6,096 nt of DNA from an uncultured Bacilli bacterium (lineage in GTDB: Bacteria; Bacillota_I; Bacilli_A; RF39; UBA660). This document shows, in pieces, positions 1 through 5,789 of the stretch. The position numbers and the translations under genes are program-made. Positions within the stretch are counted from its first letter, which is position 1; each line of letters starts with the position of its first letter. The stretch covers positions 1 to 6,096 of the forward strand of contig CANPXQ010000058.1 of assembly GCA_947586295.1 (NCBI GenBank), given 5' to 3'. The notes below the pieces were generated by a model, which did not search any database, had not been told where the DNA came from, and was given only the letters and a program-made list of their open reading frames with translations.

Positions 1-585
1 GTTTAAATCTATTGTTTCTACTTTGCTTAAACCATAAAAAGCAGATTGATAACTAGTTACTTTTATTTCTTCATTTGATCCTATATATAAATTATATGGT
101 ACTGCCTCATCATTTGATGGTTCTAACCATCCTATTATGGATTTATCTTTCTTTTTGGATAAATCCCAATTGGTCTTGGTTTGTAATTCTTCTTCACTTG
201 GTCTATAATCTACAAAATAAACATTCTTTATTTGATCTTTATAATCATTAGATTTATAATATGAACTATAAATACCAAAATCTATTTCTGATGAATTTTC
301 GTCAAAATAAGTGGTACATTCATCTGTTGTTTTGGTTGTTACAGTTACTTTGTTATCTAAAGTATTATAGGTAATATTACCTTTTTTACAAGAACTATTA
401 TCACCAAATTGATAATCATTAGAATTAGGCCAATAATTGCTATCCGTTTTTTCATAACCCTTGGTATTTTGAATCATAATGCCTAATTTCTTTTCTTCTA
501 TAGGTTTTAATTTATTATAACTTAATCTTATAACACTAATGGTACTTAATAATAGAATAATTATTAGTAATATTTTCTTTTTCAT
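1..585 (-). CDS. N-terminal part of a BspA-like (DUF285-type) surface protein
   Basis: The frame opens at an ATG (583-585) and runs uninterrupted off the left edge, giving 195 residues without a stop. An AAGGG-type ribosome binding site (GGAAGGG, 592-598) lies just upstream of the start. Residues 2-4 are lysines and about 5-19 form one hydrophobic segment (ILLIIILLLSTISVI) with no lipobox cysteine, so it is either a signal peptide or an N-terminal membrane anchor. The following region is polar and rich in Asn, Ser, Thr and Tyr, with two cysteines (66 and 90) that could form a disulfide outside the cell. The visible end reads NLYIGSNEEIK, then SAFYGLSKVETIDLN. This resembles the segment that precedes DTSNVT-type repeats in BspA/DUF285 leucine-rich surface proteins of gut Bacillota and Mollicutes relatives. 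The repeats themselves would lie outside the window, so the family is inferred. A role in adhesion or host-surface contact is likewise only inferred from the family. Confidence 0.72.
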   Translation of the reverse strand, partial: MKKKILLIIILLLSTISVIRLSYNKLKPIEEKKLGIMIQNTKGYEKTDSNYWPNSNDYQFGDNSSCKKGNITYNTLDNKVTVTTKTTDECTTYFDENSSEIDFGIYSSYYKSNDYKDQIKNVYFVDYRPSEEELQTKTNWDLSKKKDKSIIGWLEPSNDEAVPYNLYIGSNEEIKVTSYQSAFYGLSKVETIDLN

Positions 586-607
586 ACTTTACCCTTCCAT
601 TATCATT

Positions 608-613
608 ATTATA
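608..613 (-). promoter_or_regulatory. Candidate -10 box for the left-hand surface protein gene
   Basis: On the minus strand this reads TATAAT, a perfect vegetative -10 hexamer, 22 bp before the start codon at 585. The -35 position 17 bp further up is only a T-rich stretch (TTTTAT), so recognition would rest mainly on the -10 box. In sequence this AT-rich, a chance match is quite possible. Its support is position: it lies between the terminator of the preceding unit and the gene's ribosome binding site. Confidence 0.35.
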
Positions 614-646
614 CTATAGATATAGGATATATAAAAAGGTATTTTT

Positions 647-680
647 AAAATAAACTTTACAGAATTGTAAAGCTTATTTT
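647..680 (-). terminator. A/T-rich hairpin terminator after the rhomboid-TPR unit
   Basis: On the minus strand, arm AAAATAAGCTTTAC (680-667) pairs with GTAAAGTTTATTTT (660-647) around a 6-base loop (AATTCT). The 14 bp stem has one G-U wobble and no true mismatch. The descending arm ends in a T-rich run (TTTATTTT), as expected for intrinsic termination. The stem begins inside the last codons of the TPR-like gene, whose TAA is at 674-676. The structure is nearly symmetrical, but no plus-strand gene ends here, so it most likely serves the minus-strand unit. The few G-C pairs make it weaker than a textbook terminator, though this is normal at such base composition. Confidence 0.65.
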
Positions 681-1858
681 AAAATTAAAGTAGAAATTTC
701 TTTATGATTATTTTTATATATCTTGCGACTATTTTCAATATCTTGAATTAAATTTTTAATTGTAATGGTTTTATAAGGAGATGCTTTAACTAATTTTAAA
801 TATCTATTACCTAAAATAAATAAATGGGTTTTGAAACATTCTTGGGCATATAAAGCCATAACAATATATTTCTTTTCTCCAACTAAATTATATTTTTCAC
901 AAGTAAAACTAAAACCATTAATATTAATACTTCCAATTATTTCTTCAATATTATCGATAGAAATATCCCAAGGAGTAATTTTCGTAAAATCATCGACTTC
1001 GATATTAATATTATTAGTTAATAATTTATCATTAGTTAATTGTTCTTGATTAATTAAAATATTTAAAAGATATATAATTAATTTATCATTATTAATTATT
1101 TCATAACATTTTAAATAATCATTATTATTTATTAAATTAATAATCATATTATCCGTATTTAATACATAACCAGAATTAAGTATTTTTTGAATTAAAACAT
1201 AAATATAAGTATATCTAATAGGTAGTTTCTTTCTTAAAGGAGTAAGTATTTTTAAAGCTTCTAAATATTTTTTATTATTTATTAAAGTTATTAATTCATT
1301 TTCTAAAGCTATATTATTGATAATCCGATATATTAATCTATAACATATACAATCATCTATATCTTTTTTCTTTTTCGCTTTTAAAGAAAGAGTTAAAGCT
1401 TCTACATAGTTACCTTTAATAGCATAATTACGATATTTATTTTTATATTCATCATTAGTTATAAAATCTTTAGCAGTAAAATTATTTACTTTATTTTTTT
1501 CAATTATTGGTAAATCCATAAGTTCTTTTAATAAATATAAATAAAAATTATAATCATTTTTTCTAGGAACATATTCTAAATACCTTAAAACTTTAGAATA
1601 TCTTTTAAATTTTAATAATTCATTAATAAGATATAAATATATTTCGGGATGCGTATTATCTAAATTAACCGTTAAAGTAAATAATTGAATAGATCTTTGC
1701 GGATTAGTTTTAAGATAATGTTTTCCTAAGAATATTAAAACATCAGTAGAAATAAAAACTACATTATCTTGACAAATTAATAATTTTTTATTTTCTAATA
1801 TTTTAATTTCTTTGCTATTAAATATTTTCTTTAATGTTTGATAACTTATTTTATTCAT
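674..1858 (-). CDS. TPR-like helical-repeat protein downstream of the rhomboid
   Basis: This is a 394-residue, probably cytoplasmic protein with no signal peptide and no membrane segment. Its middle consists of degenerate paired helices resembling tetratricopeptide or related alpha-solenoid units. Examples lie near residues 38-68 (GKHYLKTNPQRSIQLF), 72-96, 140-165 (YAIKGNYVEALTLSLKAKKK), 186-211 (LINNKKYLEALKILTPLRKK) and 236-260 (LINNNDYLKCYEIIN). Three of them share a 'small residue, Asn-x-Tyr/Lys, EALxL' pattern typical of TPR helix A/B turns. The C-terminal part (about 290-394) is less repetitive and I do not recognise it. The ATG start at 1858 has a strong AAGGGGG site at 1863-1869. The gene begins 19 bp after the rhomboid stop, so the two are very likely co-transcribed. 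B. subtilis GluP carries a C-terminal TPR region in one chain, so this protein may supply that function as a separate partner; that is inference. It is rich in Asn, Ile and Lys, as expected from AT pressure. Confidence 0.75.
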   Translation of the reverse strand: MNKISYQTLKKIFNSKEIKILENKKLLICQDNVVFISTDVLIFLGKHYLKTNPQRSIQLFTLTVNLDNTHPEIYLYLINELLKFKRYSKVLRYLEYVPRKNDYNFYLYLLKELMDLPIIEKNKVNNFTAKDFITNDEYKNKYRNYAIKGNYVEALTLSLKAKKKKDIDDCICYRLIYRIINNIALENELITLINNKKYLEALKILTPLRKKLPIRYTYIYVLIQKILNSGYVLNTDNMIINLINNNDYLKCYEIINNDKLIIYLLNILINQEQLTNDKLLTNNINIEVDDFTKITPWDISIDNIEEIIGSININGFSFTCEKYNLVGEKKYIVMALYAQECFKTHLFILGNRYLKLVKASPYKTITIKNLIQDIENSRKIYKNNHKEISTLILK

Positions 1859-1877
1859 ACATCCCCCTTATAATAAT

Positions 1878-3023
1878 TTAATAAAAGAATACCATAAAAG
1901 TTAAAAACGCTAAATAAAGAATTAAAACAATAAAACCATTTATTTGATCTTTCTTTTGGCTTCTTTGTTCAATTCCTAAAGCCATAGTTACTAAATAACC
2001 CCCAATTAATCCCCCAATATGGGCTAAAGCATCAATACCTGGAACTAAAAAGGAAATTACTAAATTAAGAACAATTATCGGAATAATTTGACTTTTTAAA
2101 ACACTATTTAAATATAAGCGATAGTGATATCCAAAATAAAGTAAGGAACCTAATAAACCAAATATAGCTCCACTAGCTCCCGCCGATATACTATTACCAG
2201 CGATTAAAGAAAACAAACTACCACTTAAAGCACTAACTAAATAAATAACGATAAATTTTAATTTTCCTAAATAACTTTCTATTTGACTACCAATAATACT
2301 TAAACTATACATATTAACTAATAAATGAATAATTCCAATATGTAAAAAAGCACAAGTTATTAAGCGATATACTTCCCCACTTTTAACTAAAGGACCATAG
2401 TTTGCTCCAAATAAAAGCAAAGTTTGGGTATCTGTAGAACCATTACCTAATAAATACATTAATAAAAAGACAATAATATTAATTAAAATAATTAATTTAG
2501 TGACAATTATTTTTTTGGGAGAAAATACTTTTTCAAAAAACTTATTACTCTTTTCCGTTTTTTTACTAATATCATTAGTTACATTAATAATTAAATCTAA
2601 ATTATTATTACTTTCTAATATATTATCTTTAATATCAGGAAAAGCATTAACCAAATAATTATTTTCTTTTATTTCTTCATAACTTTCTACTTTAATAGTA
2701 TTAATATTAAAACGATTATTTAAATTAACTTTATTATTTAAATTAAGACATATATTTAACGTTGGAACTTTAAAAGATAAAGTTTTTCTTTTAATTTGTT
2801 TTAAAATAAAACGAATCTTAAAGATATCCATATCATATTGTTCATCATTATAAATATTTTTAGCATTTATTCTAATGACCCGATATGGTCCTTCAATATT
2901 TTCTAACCATATTTCATCACGAGCTCCTTGAACATTAATAGGAACATAATTTTTTTTGGTTATAAAATAATGGGCTAAACTCATCATTAATTCATCATTT
3001 TTATTTATCGTAATTACTGGCAT
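1878..3023 (-). CDS. gluP: GluP/YqgP-like rhomboid intramembrane serine protease
   Basis: This is a 381-residue membrane protease expected to cleave transmembrane substrates within the bilayer. The N-terminal cytosolic region (about 1-170) carries DEIWLE at 36-41, which matches the N-terminal domain of B. subtilis GluP (YqgP) as I recall it. The first membrane helix is about 173-193, followed by STDTQTLLLFGA (196-207), again close to GluP. The rhomboid core shows GEVYR (216-220; the usual WR pair is YR), the HxxxN motif at His233/Asn237 (HLLVN), the nucleophile Ser284 in GASGAIFG, and the catalytic His335 in AHIGGLIGG. All catalytic elements are therefore present. A final hydrophobic helix spans about 362-381. 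GluP of B. subtilis is longer (about 507 residues) because of a C-terminal TPR region that is absent here; a TPR-like gene follows instead. The ATG start is supported by AAGGAG at 3031-3036 with 7 nt spacing. In B. subtilis, GluP has been linked to glucose export and to membrane-protein quality control involving magnesium transport; the substrate here is unknown. Confidence 0.93.
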   Translation of the reverse strand: MPVITINKNDELMMSLAHYFITKKNYVPINVQGARDEIWLENIEGPYRVIRINAKNIYNDEQYDMDIFKIRFILKQIKRKTLSFKVPTLNICLNLNNKVNLNNRFNINTIKVESYEEIKENNYLVNAFPDIKDNILESNNNLDLIINVTNDISKKTEKSNKFFEKVFSPKKIIVTKLIILINIIVFLLMYLLGNGSTDTQTLLLFGANYGPLVKSGEVYRLITCAFLHIGIIHLLVNMYSLSIIGSQIESYLGKLKFIVIYLVSALSGSLFSLIAGNSISAGASGAIFGLLGSLLYFGYHYRLYLNSVLKSQIIPIIVLNLVISFLVPGIDALAHIGGLIGGYLVTMALGIEQRSQKKDQINGFIVLILYLAFLTFMVFFY

Positions 3024-3044
3024 AACTTTTCTCCTTGTTCTAAT

Positions 3045-3073
3045 ATTTTACTATAAAACATAATTTTAGTAAA
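3045..3073 (-). promoter_or_regulatory. Candidate vegetative promoter of the rhomboid-TPR unit
   Basis: On the minus strand, TTTACT (3073-3068) is separated by exactly 17 bp from TAAAAT (3050-3045). These match the sigma-A consensus at 4/6 and 5/6 positions. Transcription would start near 3038, giving a short leader of about 15 nt that still contains the AAGGAG site at 3031-3036. The preceding gene is divergent, so the unit needs a promoter in or close to this 62 bp gap, which adds weight. No initiation data can be inferred from sequence alone. Confidence 0.4.
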
Positions 3074-3074
3074 G

Positions 3075-3080
3075 AGGAGG
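3075..3080 (+). promoter_or_regulatory. Strong ribosome binding site of the small membrane protein
   Basis: The sequence AGGAGG, within AAAGAGGAGGAG, is fully complementary to the 16S rRNA tail and sits 5 nt before the ATG at 3086. This is the best Shine-Dalgarno match in the window and the main reason to treat the downstream hydrophobic frame as a real gene. Confidence 0.8.
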
Positions 3081-3085
3081 AGCTT

Positions 3086-3403
3086 ATGTTTTATTTTACA
3101 TATATTACCTTTTTATTTTTTATTTTCTTAACAATTTATCAGTTAATTAAAGAAAATCTTTTAAGAGCTGATATAACCTTTTTTCTTTTAAGTAATTATT
3201 TGCTTAATATAAGTACCGCTTTATTTTTTGGTTATTATAATAGTTTAATCTGGGCTTTTATATCTAGTGGTTTTTTATGTTTATTTGCTGTTATGTTATA
3301 TATAAAAATAATTAAAACTTTTAATAAATTTAAATTTTATCCCTTACCCTATTTATTTTTAGTTTTCTTTGTTTTCTTCTTCATCTATTTTAATTTGATC
3401 TAA
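3086..3403 (+). CDS. Small membrane protein with four predicted helices, function unknown
   Basis: I do not recognise this 105-residue protein. It is almost entirely hydrophobic, with predicted membrane helices at about 2-20, 29-50, 53-76 and 85-103, and short charged loops (IKENLLRAD at 21-29; KIIKTFNKFK at 74-83). The positive charges in both loops do not give a clear topology. It is the only supported plus-strand gene in the window. Reality is supported by a near-perfect AGGAGG (3075-3080) placed 5 nt before the ATG, and by the fact that the frame fills the space between two divergent or convergent neighbours. Phe, Leu, Ile and Tyr dominate, partly because T-rich DNA encodes hydrophobic residues. 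Its last 45 bp overlap the 3' end of rluD on the other strand. It is divergent from the rhomboid gene and might be functionally linked to it, but nothing in the sequence proves this. Confidence 0.72.
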   Translation: MFYFTYITFLFFIFLTIYQLIKENLLRADITFFLLSNYLLNISTALFFGYYNSLIWAFISSGFLCLFAVMLYIKIIKTFNKFKFYPLPYLFLVFFVFFFIYFNLI

Positions 3404-4273
3404 ATAATCTTGAAATTCTTTCGGTAAAGGGCAATTAAATTCTAATAACTTTTTAGTTATAGGATGATTAAATCTTAAATAACTAGAATGTAAAAATTGA
3501 TTAAAGGGACTACATTTTTTATTTGTATAAACTGGATCATTATATACGGGATAACCAATATAGGCCATATGGACTCTTATTTGATGCGTTCTTCCCGTTT
3601 TTAATTCTAATTTAACTAAAGTTTTATCTTTAAATTTTTCAACTACTTCTAAACAAGTAATAGCTTTTTTCCCCCCTTGAGATACTGTATATCTTTGAAA
3701 ATGTTCTTTATCTCTTTTTATAGGGGCATCTATAGTCGCTACTTCATAAGGAAATACTCCTTCTAAAAGGGCTAAATATTGCCGTTGAACTTTCTTTTCA
3801 GCAAAATGTTTTTGTAATATTTCATGCGCTCTATTAGTTTTACAGACAATCATTAATCCTGATGTATCTTTATCTAAACGATGAACTATTCCCGGACGCA
3901 ATGGGCCATTTAAATCACTTAATTGGGGAAAGTGATACAATAAGGCATTAACTAAAGTATGTTGTTCATTACCACTCGCTGGATGAACTACTAAACCACT
4001 AGGTTTATTTAAAACTATAATATCATCATCTTCATAATAGATATCTAAAGGAATATTTTCTTTTTCTAATTTAAATTCTTTTAAATAACCTTCTTTTACT
4101 AATATAATATCATCTTTTTTTAATAAATAAGCACTTTTAACCTTTTTATTATTAACTAAAATAAATTCATCTTTAAGCATTTTAACAATAAGTTCTCTAC
4201 TATAAGGGGTATTTAAACTTAAAAATTTATCTATTCTAATATTTTTGTCTTCTTCTTTTACTTTTATTTCCAA
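3359..4273 (-). CDS. rluD: RluD/YlyB-type 23S rRNA pseudouridine synthase
   Basis: This 304-residue enzyme isomerises uridine to pseudouridine in RNA; the RluA/RluD family acts mainly on large-subunit rRNA. An S4 RNA-binding domain occupies about residues 12-60 (RIDKFLSL, then VNNKKVKSAYLLKKDD). The catalytic domain follows, with HRLDKDTSG at 131-139, in which Asp134 is the catalytic aspartate, and KTGRTHQIRVH at 225-235. Length and domain order are normal. The start codon is TTG (4273-4271), supported by AAAGGGGAGG at 4280-4289 with 6 nt spacing; that site lies inside the end of lspA. The 38 bp overlap with lspA implies translational coupling. The lspA-rluD pair matches lspA-ylyB of B. subtilis. 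The exact rRNA positions modified (1911/1915/1917 for E. coli RluD) cannot be decided, since close paralogues share these motifs. The last 45 bp overlap the convergent small membrane protein gene. Confidence 0.93.
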   Translation of the reverse strand: MEIKVKEEDKNIRIDKFLSLNTPYSRELIVKMLKDEFILVNNKKVKSAYLLKKDDIILVKEGYLKEFKLEKENIPLDIYYEDDDIIVLNKPSGLVVHPASGNEQHTLVNALLYHFPQLSDLNGPLRPGIVHRLDKDTSGLMIVCKTNRAHEILQKHFAEKKVQRQYLALLEGVFPYEVATIDAPIKRDKEHFQRYTVSQGGKKAITCLEVVEKFKDKTLVKLELKTGRTHQIRVHMAYIGYPVYNDPVYTNKKCSPFNQFLHSSYLRFNHPITKKLLEFNCPLPKEFQDYLDQIKIDEEENKEN

Positions 4274-4721
4274 ATTTATCCTCCCCTTTCCATAAAGCTA
4301 TAATTAATAATATAAAACCAATTACTAATGAAATATCAGCAAAATTAAATATTGGAAAATCCCAAGTATTAATTTTTAAATGAATAAAATCAATCACATA
4401 ACCACGATCAATTCGATCTATTAAATTACCAAATAATCCCCCATAAATTAAACCAAAAGCAATAATATTACGAATATTTATTTTAAAAGAATCTTGAAAA
4501 TAAATAAAACAAACAAAAGAAAGTAAAGAAATAACAATTAAAATATTAAGCATTCCGGAAAACATACTCCAACTAGCCCCTGTATTATAAACTTTGGTTA
4601 TAAATAAATTACTAAATAAATGTAAAGATTCATTTAATAAAAAAGAATTATCTATAGCTTGTTTAGATATTTGATCAATAAAAATAATTAACAAAGCAAT
4701 AATTAAACTTCTTCTTTTCAT
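4236..4721 (-). CDS. lspA: Lipoprotein signal peptidase (signal peptidase II)
   Basis: This 161-residue inner-membrane aspartic protease removes the signal peptide of prolipoproteins after the cysteine has been lipidated. Four membrane helices are visible at about 5-22, 57-75, 84-100 and 125-145. Family motifs are DQISK (16-20), NTGASWSMF (46-54), GNLIDRIDRGYVIDF (98-112) and NFADIS (126-131). The catalytic pair is Asp111 and Asp129. The length is normal, with a basic tail (KSKRRRQKY). The gene starts at ATG 4721, 20 bp after ylmC ends. Unlike its neighbours it has no evident Shine-Dalgarno sequence: the upstream 20 bases are T-rich with GATTAATTT before the ATG. Translation may therefore depend on coupling or on weak structure around the start. 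The TAG stop lies 38 bp inside rluD. An intact enzyme implies that the cell makes lipoproteins. Confidence 0.97.
   Translation of the reverse strand: MKRRSLIIALLIIFIDQISKQAIDNSFLLNESLHLFSNLFITKVYNTGASWSMFSGMLNILIVISLLSFVCFIYFQDSFKINIRNIIAFGLIYGGLFGNLIDRIDRGYVIDFIHLKINTWDFPIFNFADISLVIGFILLIIALWKGEDKFGNKSKRRRQKY
4280..4289 (-). promoter_or_regulatory. Ribosome binding site of rluD inside lspA
   Basis: AAAGGGGAGG on the minus strand lies 6 nt before the TTG start at 4273 and within the final codons of lspA (Trp-Lys-Gly-Glu-Asp). It supports the unusual start codon and suggests that ribosomes finishing lspA help open the rluD start. Confidence 0.75.
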
Positions 4722-4741
4722 AAATTAATCATAACAAAAAA

Positions 4742-4963
4742 TTACATTTTTATCAATATAACATCATTTCCAAATTTCTCAACATCCGAAAATTTAAAAG
4801 TTGTTTCTTTTCCTTTTATAAAACGTAAAAACATTCTTTTAGGTTCCGCTATTAAAGAGATAATTTTACCTTCATTATCTACTTCAACATCAACTATTCT
4901 TCCTAAATTATCTCCTGTATATAAACTAATAATATCTTTTCCTTGTAATTCACTTAATAACAA
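4742..4963 (-). CDS. ylmC: YlmC/YmxH family PRC-barrel protein
   Basis: This small soluble protein (73 residues from the start chosen here) has the YlmC/YmxH pattern: an opening MLLSELQGKDII, then GDNLGRIVDVEVDNEGKI, then a beta-rich tail (TFKFSDVEKFGNDVILIK). It should fold as a single PRC-barrel-like beta domain. The family is widespread in Bacillota, and its members are often annotated as sporulation proteins; the biochemical role is not established. A longer frame from GTG at 4972 is open, but AGGTGG (4969-4974) overlaps that GTG and lies 5 nt before TTG 4963. A start at 4963 also gives the usual MxLSEL beginning of the family, so TTG 4963 is preferred. The gene sits 27 bp after sigG and 20 bp before lspA. 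In B. subtilis, ylmC likewise lies just downstream of sigG (after ylmA), which supports orthology. Confidence 0.87.
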   Translation of the reverse strand: MLLSELQGKDIISLYTGDNLGRIVDVEVDNEGKIISLIAEPKRMFLRFIKGKETTFKFSDVEKFGNDVILIKM

Positions 4964-4968
4964 AAATA

Positions 4969-4974
4969 CCACCT
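4969..4974 (-). promoter_or_regulatory. Ribosome binding site that fixes the ylmC start
   Basis: AGGTGG on the minus strand is 5 nt upstream of the TTG at 4963. It physically overlaps the alternative GTG at 4972, which therefore would have no usable site. This shortens the protein by three residues relative to the longest open frame. Confidence 0.65.
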
Positions 4975-4990
4975 ATTAAAATATATTCTT

Positions 4991-5767
4991 TTATTTAATT
5001 AATTTTCTTATATTATTAATAGCATTTTTCTCTAAACGAGATACTTGAGCTTGACTAATCCCCATATCTAAGGCTATTTCCATTTGTGTTTTGCCAACAA
5101 TAAACCGATTTATTAAGATTCTTTTTTCTCTTTCTTTTATTTTTTGAAATGCTTTAACTAAAGATATTTTTAAATCTTTATCATAATTTTGTTCTTTTTT
5201 ATCTGCTAGTTGATCAAATAAATAAATTGTATCGCCACCATCATTATAAATAGGTTCATAAATACTTTTGGGTTGTCTTAAGCTATCTAAAGCATAAGCT
5301 ATTTTATATTCTTCAATTTGTAAAGCTTCACTTATTAAACTATTAGTTGGTTCTATGCCATAATTATTTGTATATTCTTCTTTAAATTTTAATATTTGAT
5401 ACGCTAGTTCTTTTGTTCCACGACTTACTCTGACAACTGAATTATCGCGAATATATCTTTTTATTTCCCCAACTATTAAAGGAACGGCATAAGTACTTAA
5501 CTTTAAATTATAATTTAAATCAAAATTATCTATTGCTTTTATTAAACCAATTACGCCTATTTGAAATAAATCATCTAAATTAATATTAGTATGATTAAAA
5601 TATTTTAAAACACTTAAAATAAGTTTTAAGTTACCAGTTATTAATTGTTCTTTAGCTTCTAAGTTACCATTTTGATATTTTTTAATTAATTCTAATGTTT
5701 CTTCATTACTTAATACTTTTAAATCATTAGTATTTATACCTGTTATTTCTACTTTATATTTTGCCAA
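4991..5767 (-). CDS. sigG: Sporulation sigma factor G (late forespore RNA polymerase sigma)
   Basis: This 258-residue sigma-70 family protein directs RNA polymerase to late forespore genes in spore formers. Its N-terminus (KVEITGINTNDLKVLSNEE, 5-23) closely resembles the KVEICGVDT...LKNEE start of B. subtilis SigG. Region 2 covers about 35-110, with DLFQIGVIGLIKAIDNFD (66-83) and STYAVPLIVGEIKRYIRD (91-108). Region 3 follows (VVRVSRGTKELAYQ, 111-124), then the SigG/SigF-type segment YEPIYNDGGDTIYLFDQLAD (170-189). Region 4 has the -35-binding helix-turn-helix GKTQMEIALDMGISQAQVSR (225-244). The YNDGGD..Y..DQ segment and the N-terminus favour SigG over SigF, SigB or SigE. Start is TTG 5767, with AAAGGAG at 5777-5783 and 9 nt spacing. 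It leads an operon with ylmC, lspA and rluD. The upstream spoIIGA and sigE genes of B. subtilis are absent; a surface protein gene precedes it instead. Confidence 0.93.
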   Translation of the reverse strand: MAKYKVEITGINTNDLKVLSNEETLELIKKYQNGNLEAKEQLITGNLKLILSVLKYFNHTNINLDDLFQIGVIGLIKAIDNFDLNYNLKLSTYAVPLIVGEIKRYIRDNSVVRVSRGTKELAYQILKFKEEYTNNYGIEPTNSLISEALQIEEYKIAYALDSLRQPKSIYEPIYNDGGDTIYLFDQLADKKEQNYDKDLKISLVKAFQKIKEREKRILINRFIVGKTQMEIALDMGISQAQVSRLEKNAINNIRKLIK

Positions 5768-5776
5768 ATATAAAAA

Positions 5777-5783
5777 CTCCTTT
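5777..5783 (-). promoter_or_regulatory. Ribosome binding site supporting the TTG start of sigG
   Basis: AAAGGAG on the minus strand lies 9 nt before the TTG at 5767. No ATG or GTG occurs between this site and the TTG. The resulting N-terminus (MAKYKVEITG) aligns with known SigG proteins, so the TTG start is well supported. Confidence 0.75.
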
Positions 5784-5789
5784 CCTATC

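Noticed and set aside
831..1049. A 72-codon plus-strand reading frame
   Set aside because: It lies wholly antisense within the TPR-like gene, has no ribosome binding site, and its hydrophobic composition is what the T-rich complement of an Asn/Ile/Lys-rich gene gives.
3024..3060. A vegetative promoter for the small plus-strand membrane gene (TTGTTC at 3035 with TAATTT at 3061, or TATAAA at 3052)
   Set aside because: The spacings (20 bp for the first pair; no adequate -35 for the second) do not fit sigma-A geometry, so no specific promoter could be supported.
4720..4732. A four-codon mini-frame (ATG ATT AAT TTA TGA) overlapping the lspA start by ATGA
   Set aside because: It has no Shine-Dalgarno site and short frames of this size are expected by chance; considered as a coupling leader peptide but unsupported.
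4964..4972. GTG start for ylmC three codons upstream
   Set aside because: The only good ribosome binding site overlaps this codon, and the family normally starts with MxLSEL, which fits TTG 4963.
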